Shown piece after piece: positions 1-9,614 of a DNA stretch of 64,000 bases. Origin of the DNA: Alphaproteobacteria bacterium (GTDB lineage: Bacteria; Pseudomonadota; Alphaproteobacteria; SMXS01). Within the stretch, counting starts at the first letter, position 1. Every line of letters begins with the position of its first letter. Location: assembly GCA_028284945.1 (NCBI GenBank), contig JANQQJ010000005.1:102237-166236 (forward strand), written 5' to 3'. A program made the position numbers and the translations under genes. The notes below the pieces were generated by a model, which saw only the letters and a program-made list of their open reading frames with translations, made no database searches and was not told the origin of the DNA.

Positions 1-3000
1 GCTTTCGTCGCCAGCTTGGATACCCGCAGTTGTTGCGGAAATAGACCCCTTGTTGTCGATCAAACCCTGGTCGGCCGTCAGGATGCCAACATCGCCAGCG
101 GAGATACTTGAATCGCCGGACGTCCTGATGATGCTGAATGTGCCAGTAACCTCGATGCCGTCATCGCCGGCATCGATAAGTCCGAAGTTCTGAATGACCG
201 TTGCATTGCCCCCGGCACGGATCCCGTCTTCGGTCGCTGTGATGTCACCCGCAAAGCCACCGAAGAAATCCTGACCGTTGGTGATGTCGGCAAGTTCTCC
301 GGCAATGATACCACTGCCGTCGCGGGCAATGATTGTGCCGCTGTTTGTAACGCCCTGGGTGAAATCATCATTGTCCAGGTTGGAAAAGACGCCGTCCCCG
401 ACGACGATCCCATTTTTGGCAGCGTCAATGTCGCCGCGGTTTAAGACTTCGCCGGCACCATCGTTCTCGACCCCGTTATTGCCAGCGACAATTGTTGCAC
501 CCTCATGGTTGATGACAAGGCTGTCAAAGCCGGCCGTGATCCCGTTGTTACCGGCGGCGATAGAGCCCTTGTTGATGAAACCAAAGTCGCCGTCCTGGTC
601 AACGTCGGCGACGACCACACCGCCGACCATTGTGCCGTTGCTGAAGTCGCCGCCGTTGATGCCGTCCAGTCCGGCCTCAATTGTTCCCGTATTCTCTGCT
701 TCACTATTATCCCCGACCAGAATGCCATGACCATCTGCGATGATGGTCTGCGGAGAGGTGTTATTTACCGCGTTTTCGTCACCGGTTTCGACACCGTTTC
801 CGGCCGCGTTGATCGTGCCGTCAACCTGGGTGACATTGCCGTCGCCCAGTGTCAGGCCATTGCCTTCCGGGTTGAGAACCTGCGCGTCGGACAGGACAAG
901 CACGTCAAGGCCTGTATCGACCGTATTGACGAACCCATCACCATCGATGCCTTCGCACAACACGTCGAGGCCCGTCTGCACGCAAGCGCCGAGCGCGAGG
1001 AAGACGATCTCCACCTCCATCTCGTTACCGGTCGTGTTGATCTGAACATCAAGGCCCGCAGGGGTGCCAACCGTATCGAAGGTGTTATCCAATATCCCGC
1101 CATCTGCGATAAGGAAGGTAAAGCTGTCGCCGACCGCGACATCTGTGTCGAACAGAATGATATCCAGGGTGCCGTCAAGGTCAGCCGTGCCGCTGATATC
1201 GATCAGGTCGTTGGAGCCGGTCGGGCCGATTTCCACCATAAGCACGCCGTCCGTGCCTTGTGAAAAATTACCATCGATCATCAAGGTGCCGATCGATTCG
1301 CCAGGCGAGACCATACCCTCGCTGATCAAATCGCTTTCGAGGGTGCCGTTGCCGTCAAGAGTGCCACCGGCAGAGATCGTCGTACCGCCCGATGCGGTAA
1401 GCGTGCTTCCGGCAGCCAGCGTTAGTGCACTTGTCTCGTCGATCGCCAAGCTGCCGATATCAGCGCTTGTCCCAGTCGCCGTGACGGCGCCGCCGCCAAG
1501 AACCGAAACGCCTTCAAAGTTAATGTATTCGGTGCCGATGTCTGTCAGGTCAAAGCTGCCGCTGCCGGTCAGGCCCAGATCGTCGATATCGTCACCGCCA
1601 TCGACCACACTGTTCACGACCCCCATGCCAACATCGGTTGTGAAACTGTCGTTGCCCGCGCCCAATAGAACGTCGCCATTGATCGTTCCGGCGTTCATCA
1701 CGGTGTCAGACATTATCCCGCCCTCAATCGCCGTACCGCTGCGGCCTGTAATCGTACCGTGATTTTCGATCGAGAAACTGGAGGTCCCGAATGCAGAGGC
1801 CAGCACGGCCCGCTCCGCGCCCCTGACAAGGCCGCCTGCCTGGTTATTGAGCTCAAGATGGGTACCGCCGCTGAGGCCAAATGCGTTCCGGCCTGTCGTG
1901 CCTGTACCATCGGGCGCATTGACGCCGCTTTCGATAGTGCCGCTGTTCTCAACCGAGAAGGTTCTTCCCTCATCGAGCGAAATAAAGATAGCGGAGGCGG
2001 GGGCTGATTCCGAATTCGAGATATCAACATCGACGAGGATATCGCCGGAATTGTCGAGCGTACCTATATGGGGATCGCCATCGTCCAGGAAGCTATCATT
2101 GATCCGCAAGGACTCACTGCCGGTCAGGATCATGCCCTGATTGTCGATCATGGTATTGGCATCGACTTCGATGCCATCGCCATTGTTGTCGATCTGGGCG
2201 ATGGTGCCGGTATTCACGATCACACTGTCGCCGCGAATATCAATGATGTTTGAGCCATTGCCGTTGATCAATCCGTGATTGGTCACGGTCCCGGCGCCAT
2301 TGATATCGATGGATTCATCGTCGGCGGTGATCACGCCGGTCGCTTCGTTGGTGACGGTTCCGTCACCGGAAAAGGCGATGGCGTCGAAACTGTCGAACCG
2401 GGTGCCCTCAGGCTGGGTCGCGATGATCGTCCCGGAGTTGGTCACCTGGCCTGATGCCGCGCTGATGCCATTGCCTTCGGTCGAGGTGATCATGCCATGA
2501 TTGATAACCATTGCGTTCTCGCCCAAACGGACCGCGTCGCCGACATCCTCGACATCCATGCTGTCATTGCCGGCTTGGATGGTGCCCGTCGCCTCGTTGG
2601 TCAGGGTGACATTGTCGCCATCCAGAACACCAAACGTCGCGCCGGTGACCGAGCCGGAATTGTTGATCGTAAACGGACCGACGCCTACAAGACGGATGCC
2701 GCTGCCGTCCTCGCTGGTGACGCTTCCGGCATTGTTGATCTGAACATTGTTTCCGCCGCTCGCGATGGCAGATGCGTTCGCAAGGCCGCTCACAATGATA
2801 GTGCCGCCTTCATTATTATGGACGACGGCATCGGTCCCGACTTGAATACCACCCTCTATAGCTGTGATCAGACCATTGTTGGTCACGGTCACACCTTCAC
2901 CATCAAAGTCGCTGATGCCTGAGTTTGAAGCATCAATGGTACCGTTGTTGATGGCGGCCGCGCCGCCAGACAAGCCAATGCCCGTCCCGATCAAACCGTC

Positions 3001-5799
3001 GACGACAATCGAACCATCGTTCGTGACGGATCCTGTTCCGTCTGGTCCGCCGTCGACAAAGACACCAAAGGAGTCTGCATTGATGATGCCCGTGGCCGTG
3101 TTGACGACCTGGCCGCCAAAGCTTGCATCAATGCCGATGCCATCCGAGCTGATGGTACCAGAATTGTCGATCTCGGCACCAACCCCCGCCTCGATGCCTT
3201 TCCCGACATTGTTGATCGTGCCCTGATTATCAATCATGGCACCATCACCAAGCTCAAGCCCGATAGCCGCTGGATTAACCACCAGCGCGTCGCTTTCGAC
3301 CAGAACGCTCAGGCCCGTATCGACGGTGTTCGAGAAACCATTGTTATCAATGCCTTCGCACAGCACACTTAGTCCAGTCTGCTCGCAGCCGTCCAAAATG
3401 AGTGAAATGATTTCGATGTCGATCTGATTGGCGCCGACATTGATGGACACATCAAGGCCATTCGGTGTCGTGACCGACGCAAAGTCACCGTCCAGCACGC
3501 CGCCATCGGCGATCAGGAAGGTGAATGTGTCGCCGGGATTAACAAAGGGGTCGAACAGGATGATGTCGAGCGTGCCATCCACGTCGGCCGTGCCGGAAAT
3601 ATCGATCAGGTCATTGGACCCGGTCGGTCCAATCTCAATCTGCAATACGCCGTCTGGTCCCTGGGTGAAATTCCCATCGACCATCAGGGTGCCAATGGAA
3701 TTGCCGGGGGCCACCGCCCCGCCTGTCTGGTCAAGATCACCGACGGTGCCGGTGCCGCCCAGTGTACCGCCGGTTACGTTGGTATTGCCGGTTGAGAAAT
3801 CACCATTGACCACGGCAGTGCCACTGACCACGTCGAGATCCAGGGTGCCTATGTTGGTTTGGCTCTCCTCAAGCGTGAAGGTGCCGGTGCCATTAACCTC
3901 AATGGTCTGAACACCGCGATATTGAATGCTCTCATCGTTCTGAGTGGATACTTGTGAAACATCGAAGGTGAAGCCCTGGTCGCCGCCGAGCCGCAAAGTC
4001 TGCGCGTTAATTACCGCACCGTTGATCGTGCTGCCGTTGCGGATCTCAACCACGTCATTGCCGAAACCCATATCGATAGCGATGCCACCTGTCCCGGTGA
4101 TCGTCCCCGCATTGATAAGAACCTGATCGTCAAAACCACCGAAGGTGTCGGCAAAGACTCCCATAAATCCCGTGATCTCACCGCCCGATTGATTGAAGAA
4201 ACCGCCATCGATCGGTCCATTCAGCTCTACTCCAGCGCCATCGGTGTCACCGTCGCCATCAGTATTGCCAGTAATGGTGCCGGCGTTAACGGCCTGGCCG
4301 CCTATTACATCACCAAGATCCAGACCGGTATCGCCAGAAATCTGAGCACCGGCCTCATTGGCAAAATTACCTGTAATTCGAAGAATGCCCAGGCCATCAC
4401 CGCGGCCACTGTCGTCCGAATCACCCGTAATCGTGCCACGATTGATGACATCGCCATTGATGAAGGCGAAAAGATTTGCGCCCGAATCCGGCGCCGAGAT
4501 GGTGCCCGTCGCTTCATTCACGAAGTCGCCATTGAGTGTGCCCGTCCCGATGGTGCCGATGCCGTCCTGGGTTGAGCTGGTGCTTTCGATACTGCCGGAA
4601 TTGACGAAACCGCCCGAGATCTCCTGAAAGGTCACAGCCTGGCTGGAATCCATGATGCTGCCGGTGTTAGTAAAGCCATTGCCGATCACATCAATCGTCA
4701 CATCGCCATCAAGAGTGCCGTGGTTGGCAAAACTGCCATCGAGCTGATTGATGTCAAACGCGCGGGCCCCCGCAGCAATCGACCCCTGGTTTTCGACGTC
4801 ACCCAGAACCGTATCAATGCCGACACCGTCGAAGTCCGCGTCGATAGTGCCGGTTGCCGTGTTGAGGAAGTTTCCGCCAAGTTCTTCTAGATCCACCCCC
4901 GTACCAAAGGTCGCAATGGCGTTGGGATTAGCGATAATATCGCCAGCATTGGTGAAATTGCCATCAATGCGCAGCAGCGAGATGCCGTTGTTACCGCCGC
5001 TGATCGTTGCACCTTCCTGATTCATGAAATTGCCGATGACAGTACCGTGATCGACAAAGCCAGAGGTGCCGCCACCCTGCGTAAACTGACTCAGCGTATC
5101 GCTGATGCCATCGCCGAGGCCGTCATTGTTGGTATCGCCGATGATATCGCCACTATTGATGAAATCACCGCCAACACCGACGGAAATATCGCCCGGGAAC
5201 TCCGTGGAGATTTGTATCGCGTTATTGCCGCCTGAAATGGACCCGGTATTGATGAAGTCGCCGGTGATCACGATCTCGGACCCATTGGATGTCTTGCCTA
5301 CCCAGACACCGGTGATGCCGCCGGAAATCATGCCGTTGACGATCAGGTCTCCATCGACGGCGCCCGCAAGACGCAGAGCATTGCTGATTTCGCCGGTGTC
5401 TTGGATGGTCCCGTTGATCAGAACATCGCCGAGGACACTGCCGTCAGGTAGGGTGCCCTCAGGCAACGGAGGAACAGGAAATACCGGATCGCCTATCTGG
5501 ATAACGCCGCCAACATTGCCTCTATCGGGATCGTCCTGATCATTGACCAAAACATCTGCATTGATCGTCAGGCTTTGAATGGTGTCATCGGTCACGAAAC
5601 CGTCGGGATCGTCGACCACATCAGGGGATTCGCCGCAGACTATGTTTGCAGGCGACGCTGCGTCAGCAGCGCATTGCGCCAATGCTTCTTCGCCGGCAAA
5701 CACCGCCGCGGCCCAGATGGCGGCGGTCAGAAGAACTGCCCCTGTATTGGCCTTGCGATCTACGCGCGGAAATGACGTCGTGATAAACCCTTGAGGCAT
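1..5799 (-). CDS. Giant exported beta-helix adhesin / autotransporter-like protein (3' end beyond window)
   Basis: One reading frame stays open from an ATG at 5799 to the window edge, 1,933 codons; I checked the frame at several points. A clean Shine-Dalgarno (AGGGAGG) precedes the ATG. Residues 1-41 form an extended signal peptide: charged n-region (R12, R15, K16), hydrophobic 20-36, and an ALAQ cleavage site. The rest is Gly/Asn/Asp/Ile-rich and made of short degenerate strands such as INNSGSV, VTNEATG and FINTGSI, as expected for a right-handed beta-helix passenger. Each passenger opens with a Cys pair (C43/C55, C805/C814, C1606/C1615) and closes with a module containing IEIGPTGSNDLIDISGTAD, a type common at the end of autotransporter passengers. 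The C-terminus, and so any translocator domain, is outside the window. Role inferred: surface adhesion or biofilm. It is divergent from a TetR-type gene. Confidence 0.85.
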   Translation of the reverse strand, partial: MPQGFITTSFPRVDRKANTGAVLLTAAIWAAAVFAGEEALAQCAADAASPANIVCGESPDVVDDPDGFVTDDTIQSLTINADVLVNDQDDPDRGNVGGVIQIGDPVFPVPPLPEGTLPDGSVLGDVLINGTIQDTGEISNALRLAGAVDGDLIVNGMISGGITGVWVGKTSNGSEIVITGDFINTGSISGGNNAIQISTEFPGDISVGVGGDFINSGDIIGDTNNDGLGDGISDTLSQFTQGGGTSGFVDHGTVIGNFMNQEGATISGGNNGISLLRIDGNFTNAGDIIANPNAIATFGTGVDLEELGGNFLNTATGTIDADFDGVGIDTVLGDVENQGSIAAGARAFDINQLDGSFANHGTLDGDVTIDVIGNGFTNTGSIMDSSQAVTFQEISGGFVNSGSIESTSSTQDGIGTIGTGTLNGDFVNEATGTISAPDSGANLFAFINGDVINRGTITGDSDDSGRGDGLGILRITGNFANEAGAQISGDTGLDLGDVIGGQAVNAGTITGNTDGDGDTDGAGVELNGPIDGGFFNQSGGEITGFMGVFADTFGGFDDQVLINAGTITGTGGIAIDMGFGNDVVEIRNGSTINGAVINAQTLRLGGDQGFTFDVSQVSTQNDESIQYRGVQTIEVNGTGTFTLEESQTNIGTLDLDVVSGTAVVNGDFSTGNTNVTGGTLGGTGTVGDLDQTGGAVAPGNSIGTLMVDGNFTQGPDGVLQIEIGPTGSNDLIDISGTADVDGTLDIILFDPFVNPGDTFTFLIADGGVLDGDFASVTTPNGLDVSINVGANQIDIEIISLILDGCEQTGLSVLCEGIDNNGFSNTVDTGLSVLVESDALVVNPAAIGLELGDGAMIDNQGTINNVGKGIEAGVGAEIDNSGTISSDGIGIDASFGGQVVNTATGIINADSFGVFVDGGPDGTGSVTNDGSIVVDGLIGTGIGLSGGAAAINNGTIDASNSGISDFDGEGVTVTNNGLITAIEGGIQVGTDAVVHNNEGGTIIVSGLANASAIASGGNNVQINNAGSVTSEDGSGIRLVGVGPFTINNSGSVTGATFGVLDGDNVTLTNEATGTIQAGNDSMDVEDVGDAVRLGENAMVINHGMITSTEGNGISAASGQVTNSGTIIATQPEGTRFDSFDAIAFSGDGTVTNEATGVITADDESIDINGAGTVTNHGLINGNGSNIIDIRGDSVIVNTGTIAQIDNNGDGIEVDANTMIDNQGMILTGSESLRINDSFLDDGDPHIGTLDNSGDILVDVDISNSESAPASAIFISLDEGRTFSVENSGTIESGVNAPDGTGTTGRNAFGLSGGTHLELNNQAGGLVRGAERAVLASAFGTSSFSIENHGTITGRSGTAIEGGIMSDTVMNAGTINGDVLLGAGNDSFTTDVGMGVVNSVVDGGDDIDDLGLTGSGSFDLTDIGTEYINFEGVSVLGGGAVTATGTSADIGSLAIDETSALTLAAGSTLTASGGTTISAGGTLDGNGTLESDLISEGMVSPGESIGTLMIDGNFSQGTDGVLMVEIGPTGSNDLIDISGTADLDGTLDIILFDTDVAVGDSFTFLIADGGILDNTFDTVGTPAGLDVQINTTGNEMEVEIVFLALGACVQTGLDVLCEGIDGDGFVNTVDTGLDVLVLSDAQVLNPEGNGLTLGDGNVTQVDGTINAAGNGVETGDENAVNNTSPQTIIADGHGILVGDNSEAENTGTIEAGLDGINGGDFSNGTMVGGVVVADVDQDGDFGFINKGSIAAGNNGITAGFDSLVINHEGATIVAGNNGVENDGAGEVLNRGDIDAAKNGIVVGDGVFSNLDNDDFTQGVTNSGTIIARDGSGIIAGELADITNGQDFFGGFAGDITATEDGIRAGGNATVIQNFGLIDAGDDGIEVTGTFSIIRTSGDSSISAGDVGILTADQGLIDNKGSISATTAGIQAGDES
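892..1314 (-). repeat. Intragenic module copy 2 (passenger closing plus next opening)
   Basis: These 141 codons match the stretch at 3295-3717 exactly 801 codons apart, with no insertion or deletion that I can see. The shared order is SIGTLM, DGNF-QG-DGVL, IEIGPTGSNDLIDISGTAD, DGTLDIILF, FTFLIADGG, then a Cys-x8-Cys-EG opening and NTVDTGL. Confidence 0.8.
3295..3717 (-). repeat. Intragenic module copy 1 (passenger closing plus next opening)
   Basis: This is the first copy of the closing/opening module of the adhesin, around residues 695-835. It ends passenger 1 and starts passenger 2 with the Cys805/Cys814 pair. Its partner lies at 892-1314. The two differ by many substitutions, so the duplication is not recent, but register is fully kept. 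Confidence 0.8.
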
Positions 5800-6250
5800 G
5801 GCCCCCTCCCTGATCATCTTTCGGAGCAGTTCGGCCCCGTCAAACTATGCAGCGGCACTGAATCGAGTCGCCGGCGCGATCACCTCTGATAGAGCACCTA
5901 CAATACGCGTGCCCCATGCCCCTCACGCCTTCATGACCGGCATCTAATGGTGCCGCTTTAAGCGTTAGTATGACCCACAAGCGGGCGGAAAAAACAGAAA
6001 AACTGTCAAAATGGCAGAGTTTTTTCTTTTTGAAAAAAAATGTTTCAGGCTGACAGCTTTTCCGAACCAAGCCTATCGCCAGCTTATTGCCCGCTAGGCC
6101 TGAACATTTTTCCTTATTGAAAAACACAGGCCTAAAAGGTCGTTCAGGAGGTACCAACAAGATCTGCCTGTAGGGCCGATGCGTTGTTTCAACGTCCGTT
6201 TGCGCTATAAGACTTTCTGAGAGAACTAAGAAACGGGATCCGGCCCGAAA
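5800..6250. promoter_or_regulatory. Divergent control region between adhesin and TetR-type gene
   Basis: No gene is seen here. The region holds an imperfect inverted repeat at 6003-6017 (CTGTCA-AAA-TGGCAG), an A/T inverted repeat at 6020-6038 (TTTTTTC, five T, GAAAAAA) and a further CTGACAG at 6050-6056. On the minus strand the first element carries TTTTGACAGTT, which includes a TTGACA -35 hexamer, but I see no convincing -10 at the right distance. The adhesin ribosome-binding site lies just upstream of 5799. Confidence 0.45.
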
Positions 6251-6862
6251 TTGGTTAAAAAGATCGCCGAGATACGCAGGCCTGAAATCATCCAGGCCCT
6301 TTATCGCGCCATTCAGGGCGAAGGAATCAGCCTGCCCGGCAACGATCAGATCGCCAAACATGGCGATATGTCGCGCCAGCTGATCCGGCATTACTTCACA
6401 GATCCCGAGGACATGGCTGTCGCGCTATGCGATTTCCTCGCCGACACATACCGCGACTGTTTGATGAAAGGCATTATCGCCGCCGACGATAGCCGCCGGC
6501 TTAGCGTGTTTCTGGATTTCTACTTCAATTTTCTGGACGGGCTGCCCAAGCCCGCCGACGACGCAGTCTATGACGCGCTGTTCGCGCTGGCCGGCTCCAG
6601 CGAGCGTGTGCGCGAGAACCTTCATGACCAGTACACATTGCTGCAAATGACTCTGGCGCATGAAATCCAGATTAGCTATCCGGACTTGCCGCAGAATGGC
6701 TGTCGCGAGCTGGGCTATCTGGTCGTGACCAACATGTATGGCCACTGGAAGATGGTCGCGACCCTGGGGTTCAGTACGGACTATAACCGGGTCGCGCGGC
6801 AAGCCCTGGACCGGCTGATCGAGTCCTATGTGGCCAATTATGACGATCCTGATGCAATTTAG
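6251..6862 (+). CDS. TetR/AcrR-family transcriptional regulator
   Basis: This 203-residue protein has the size and layout of a TetR repressor: an N-terminal helix-turn-helix (about residues 8-55, with RRPEIIQALYRAI at the start and SRQLIRHYF as recognition helix region), then an all-helical ligand domain. The N-terminus resembles BetI-like members. No ATG or GTG is available between the upstream in-frame stop at 6227 and the domain, so a TTG at 6251 is the likely start, with a weak GGGA upstream. It is divergent from the adhesin gene and lies 120 bp before an iron importer operon, so either could be its target. The ligand is unknown. Confidence 0.8.
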   Translation: MVKKIAEIRRPEIIQALYRAIQGEGISLPGNDQIAKHGDMSRQLIRHYFTDPEDMAVALCDFLADTYRDCLMKGIIAADDSRRLSVFLDFYFNFLDGLPKPADDAVYDALFALAGSSERVRENLHDQYTLLQMTLAHEIQISYPDLPQNGCRELGYLVVTNMYGHWKMVATLGFSTDYNRVARQALDRLIESYVANYDDPDAI

Positions 6863-6982
6863 TTTTCAATCCGGCCAGAACACCCGGTTATGCGGGGGCA
6901 AACAACCGCTATAGACCATTCGAAAGAGTGTGCTATTAATAATGGATCGCAATAAAAGCTCCCTGAAAGAGACCGGTCCATC

Positions 6983-8032
6983 ATGAAGACGATCCGCGCC
7001 CTTTGTTTAGGGCTTGTTCCGTTCGGCCTGGCCGCCTGCGACACGGCGGAGAACGAGACAAACCAACCCGCCGCCGATGCAGGCTTCATCAATGTCTATT
7101 CCGCACGTCATTATGACGAAGATGATTTGCTCTATGACAAGTTCGAAGCCGAAACGGGTATCGAAGTCCGGCGGATCGAGGCATCCGGCGATCTGCTCAT
7201 TGAACGGGTGCGCGCCGAAGGCGAGGTCAGCCCCGCCGATGTGATCATCACCGTTGACGCCGGTAGGTTGTGGCGTGCTGAACAGGCGGACCTGTTTCAG
7301 CCGCTCGAGTCCGATGCCGTCAATGACGCGATTCCCGCGCGGCTGCGTGATCCCGAAGGCCGTTGGGTTGGTATCGCAAAACGCGCGCGGGTGATCGTGC
7401 ATGCGCCGGATCGGGTCGACGCGGCCGATATCGACACCTATCAAGACCTCGCAGACCCGGCACTGGCCGGACGGCTGTGCGTACGCTCAAGCGGCAATAT
7501 CTATAATCTGTCCCTGCTGGCAGGATTGATTGAACGTTGGGGTGCTGAACAAGCGGAGATCTGGGCCGCAGGCGTCGCCGCCAACTTTGCCCGTCCCCCG
7601 CAAGGCGGCGACACAGACCAGATTCGCGCCGTTGCTGCAGGCGTTTGCGATGTCGCCCTGGTCAATCACTACTACTGGGTCCGCCTCGCCACCTCCGATA
7701 AGCAGGAGGACCAGGATGTCGCAGCCGCCACCACGATCATCTGGCCCGATCAAGAGGGCGATGGCACCCATGTGAACGTGTCGGGCATCGGTGTTGCAGC
7801 CAATGCCCCGAACGCTGAAAACGCCAGGCGCTTTATTGAGTTCTTGGTCGCGCCGGCACAGCAAACCCTGCTAGCAAGGGCCAATAATGAATTCCCCGCG
7901 TCCGGTGCACCGACAGACAACCCGGTGCTCGATGGCATCGGCCGGCCCCAGGAAGAGGTAATCAACGTTCGTGTCTACGGTGAGCGACAGGCTGAAGCAG
8001 CCGCCATCTTCGACCGCGTCGGCTGGCCTTAA
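6983..8032 (+). CDS. fbpA: Fe(III) ABC transporter substrate-binding lipoprotein
   Basis: A 349-residue periplasmic binding protein of the FbpA/AfuA ferric type. The N-terminus is a lipoprotein signal ending in LAAC (Cys19). The mature start FINVYSARHYDED is the family signature, and the paired tyrosines that coordinate Fe(III) are seen at Y230-Y231 (NHYYW). It delivers ferric ion to the permease encoded directly downstream, whose start overlaps its 3' end by about 60 bases. The lipid anchor is unusual for Gram-negative FbpA proteins, which are more often soluble in the periplasm. The operon probably responds to iron, but I could not identify a Fur, Irr or RirA site in the 120 bp upstream. 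Confidence 0.9.
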   Translation: MKTIRALCLGLVPFGLAACDTAENETNQPAADAGFINVYSARHYDEDDLLYDKFEAETGIEVRRIEASGDLLIERVRAEGEVSPADVIITVDAGRLWRAEQADLFQPLESDAVNDAIPARLRDPEGRWVGIAKRARVIVHAPDRVDAADIDTYQDLADPALAGRLCVRSSGNIYNLSLLAGLIERWGAEQAEIWAAGVAANFARPPQGGDTDQIRAVAAGVCDVALVNHYYWVRLATSDKQEDQDVAAATTIIWPDQEGDGTHVNVSGIGVAANAPNAENARRFIEFLVAPAQQTLLARANNEFPASGAPTDNPVLDGIGRPQEEVINVRVYGERQAEAAAIFDRVGWP

Positions 8033-9614
8033 GCTTCCCCCCCTTTCTGTATGGGTCGCGCTGATCGGCCTGGCGCCGCTGGCTGCACTCCTGCTGAACG
8101 GCCTGATGGGCAGCGATGGGGGTGAGACCGCGCGGCTGGCCCAGACACGATTGGGCGCAATGACGTGGGCATCGCTGTGGCTTGCTGCAGGAACAGCCAT
8201 TGGCGTAGCCGTGCTCGGGACAGGCCTGGCCTGGCTGGTCGCGGCGCATCAGTTCCTCGGCCGCGGCTTTTTCGACTGGGCACTCATGCTGCCTTTGGCC
8301 GTGCCCGGCTATGTGCTGGCCTATGCCTATCTCGACCTGACCACCGCCGCCGGTCCGCTGCAATCCAACCTTAGAGACCTGACCGGCTGGCAGGTCGGCA
8401 CCTATCCATTCCCGGAAATCCAGGGGCTCAGTGGCGCGATCATTATCTTCAGCCTGTGCCTATATCCGTACGTCTACGCGCTGACGCGTGCGACTTTTGC
8501 CATCCAGGGCGCTTCGGTTCTGGAAGCCGCCCGCACATTGGGCCACTCCCACCTGCGCGCCTTTTGGCATGTCGCCCTGCCTCTGGCGCGACCGGCCCTG
8601 ATCGCGGGCTGCACCCTGGCCGTGCTGGAAGCGCTAGCGGATTATGGTGCGGTCATTCACCTGGGCGTGCCGACATTTACCGTCGGCATTATGCGGGCAT
8701 GGTCCGCCGCAGGCGAACCCGTCGCCGCGGCGCGGCTGGCGATCCTGCTGGTCATTGTGTGTTTAGCGTTATTGGCAATCGAACGTGCCGCACGGGGGCG
8801 AGGCGCCCGTTATGTCGAAAACCGCACTTCGCGAACCATGACCCGCAGATCGCTTTCCAGATGGCAGGCAGGGCTGGCAACGGCGATATGTCTGCTGGTC
8901 CTGGGCCTTGCTCTGGTAATCCCCGGCATTCACCTGGCGGGTCTCGCCATGGATGCCGGACCGGCACGGGGGCTGGGGCAGGCGACGTTGAGAACGCTGT
9001 TGCTGGCGGGCGGCGCATCTATTCTGCTGTGCCTTGTTGGCTTTGGTATTGCTTCAGCGGCGCGTCGAGGTGACAGCACAGCCAGCCACACTCGGTCGCT
9101 GCTACCGGCCGGCTATGCCACGCCGGGTGCGGCCGCAGCACTCGGTGTGCTGGCACTGGCCGGCGCCGTCCAACCTGCATTGGGGACCAGCGCGGTGACG
9201 TTGTTCGCCGGTCCGGTCTTATTGCTGCTGGCCTATCAGACCCGGTTCGCTGCAGCGGCGTTTGGACCGATCTCGACAGCGCTGGAGCGGGCACCCCGGT
9301 CTCTCGACGACAGCGCCCGGTTGCTGGGTTGCGCGGAGCGTCAGCTGAAACGCCGAGTCCATTGGCCCACAGCGCGGATTGGTATCGGCACAGCAGCCCT
9401 GCTTGTCTTTGTTGAGATCGCCAAGGAGCTTCCCGCAACGATTATTCTGCGGCCGTTTGACTTCGATACGCTCGCCGTTCTGGCCCATGCCTATGCCTCG
9501 GAAGAACGGCTGGCCCAGGCCGCAAGCCCCGCCCTTGCACTTGTATTGATCTGCGCCCCCGCCATGGCCCTGGCCGCATGGGCCACCCGCAATCAACGGT
9601 CTGGCGACCGATGA
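7971..9614 (+). CDS. fbpB: Fe(III) ABC transporter permease (fused two-domain)
   Basis: A 547-residue inner membrane protein with about 12 hydrophobic segments in two homologous halves, as in FbpB/SfuB. Each half carries an EAA loop that docks on the ATPase: EAARTLGHSHLRAFWHVALP near residue 185 and DDSARLLGCAERQLKRRVHWP near 450. It overlaps the end of fbpA, so translation is likely coupled. The start is uncertain: GTG at 7971 or GTG at 7980 are both in frame and no ATG lies near the first membrane segment. Its stop overlaps the fbpC start as ATGA. Confidence 0.88.
   Translation: MSTVSDRLKQPPSSTASAGLKLPPLSVWVALIGLAPLAALLLNGLMGSDGGETARLAQTRLGAMTWASLWLAAGTAIGVAVLGTGLAWLVAAHQFLGRGFFDWALMLPLAVPGYVLAYAYLDLTTAAGPLQSNLRDLTGWQVGTYPFPEIQGLSGAIIIFSLCLYPYVYALTRATFAIQGASVLEAARTLGHSHLRAFWHVALPLARPALIAGCTLAVLEALADYGAVIHLGVPTFTVGIMRAWSAAGEPVAAARLAILLVIVCLALLAIERAARGRGARYVENRTSRTMTRRSLSRWQAGLATAICLLVLGLALVIPGIHLAGLAMDAGPARGLGQATLRTLLLAGGASILLCLVGFGIASAARRGDSTASHTRSLLPAGYATPGAAAALGVLALAGAVQPALGTSAVTLFAGPVLLLLAYQTRFAAAAFGPISTALERAPRSLDDSARLLGCAERQLKRRVHWPTARIGIGTAALLVFVEIAKELPATIILRPFDFDTLAVLAHAYASEERLAQAASPALALVLICAPAMALAAWATRNQRSGDR

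Noticed and set aside
278..5775. Many plus-strand open frames across the first 5.8 kb, including one of 252 codons at 505-1263
   Set aside because: They are antisense shadows of the adhesin frame, caused by its biased Gly/Asn/Asp codons, and have no recognisable domains.
1..5799. Repetitive short motifs resembling a CRISPR or tandem DNA repeat array
   Set aside because: The periodicity is at protein level and degenerate at DNA level, without constant repeats or spacers.
6003..6017. A second lux box upstream of the adhesin
   Set aside because: The inverted repeat has a 3-base spacer and a mismatch, so the size is wrong for LuxR-type sites; listed only as an inverted repeat.
5840..6391. Minus-strand open frame of 183 codons
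   Set aside because: It crosses the control region and the TetR-type gene antisense and has no coding character or family match.
6862..6983. Fur, Irr or RirA box in front of the iron importer
   Set aside because: A/T-rich tracts are present but none fits a known consensus well enough to call.
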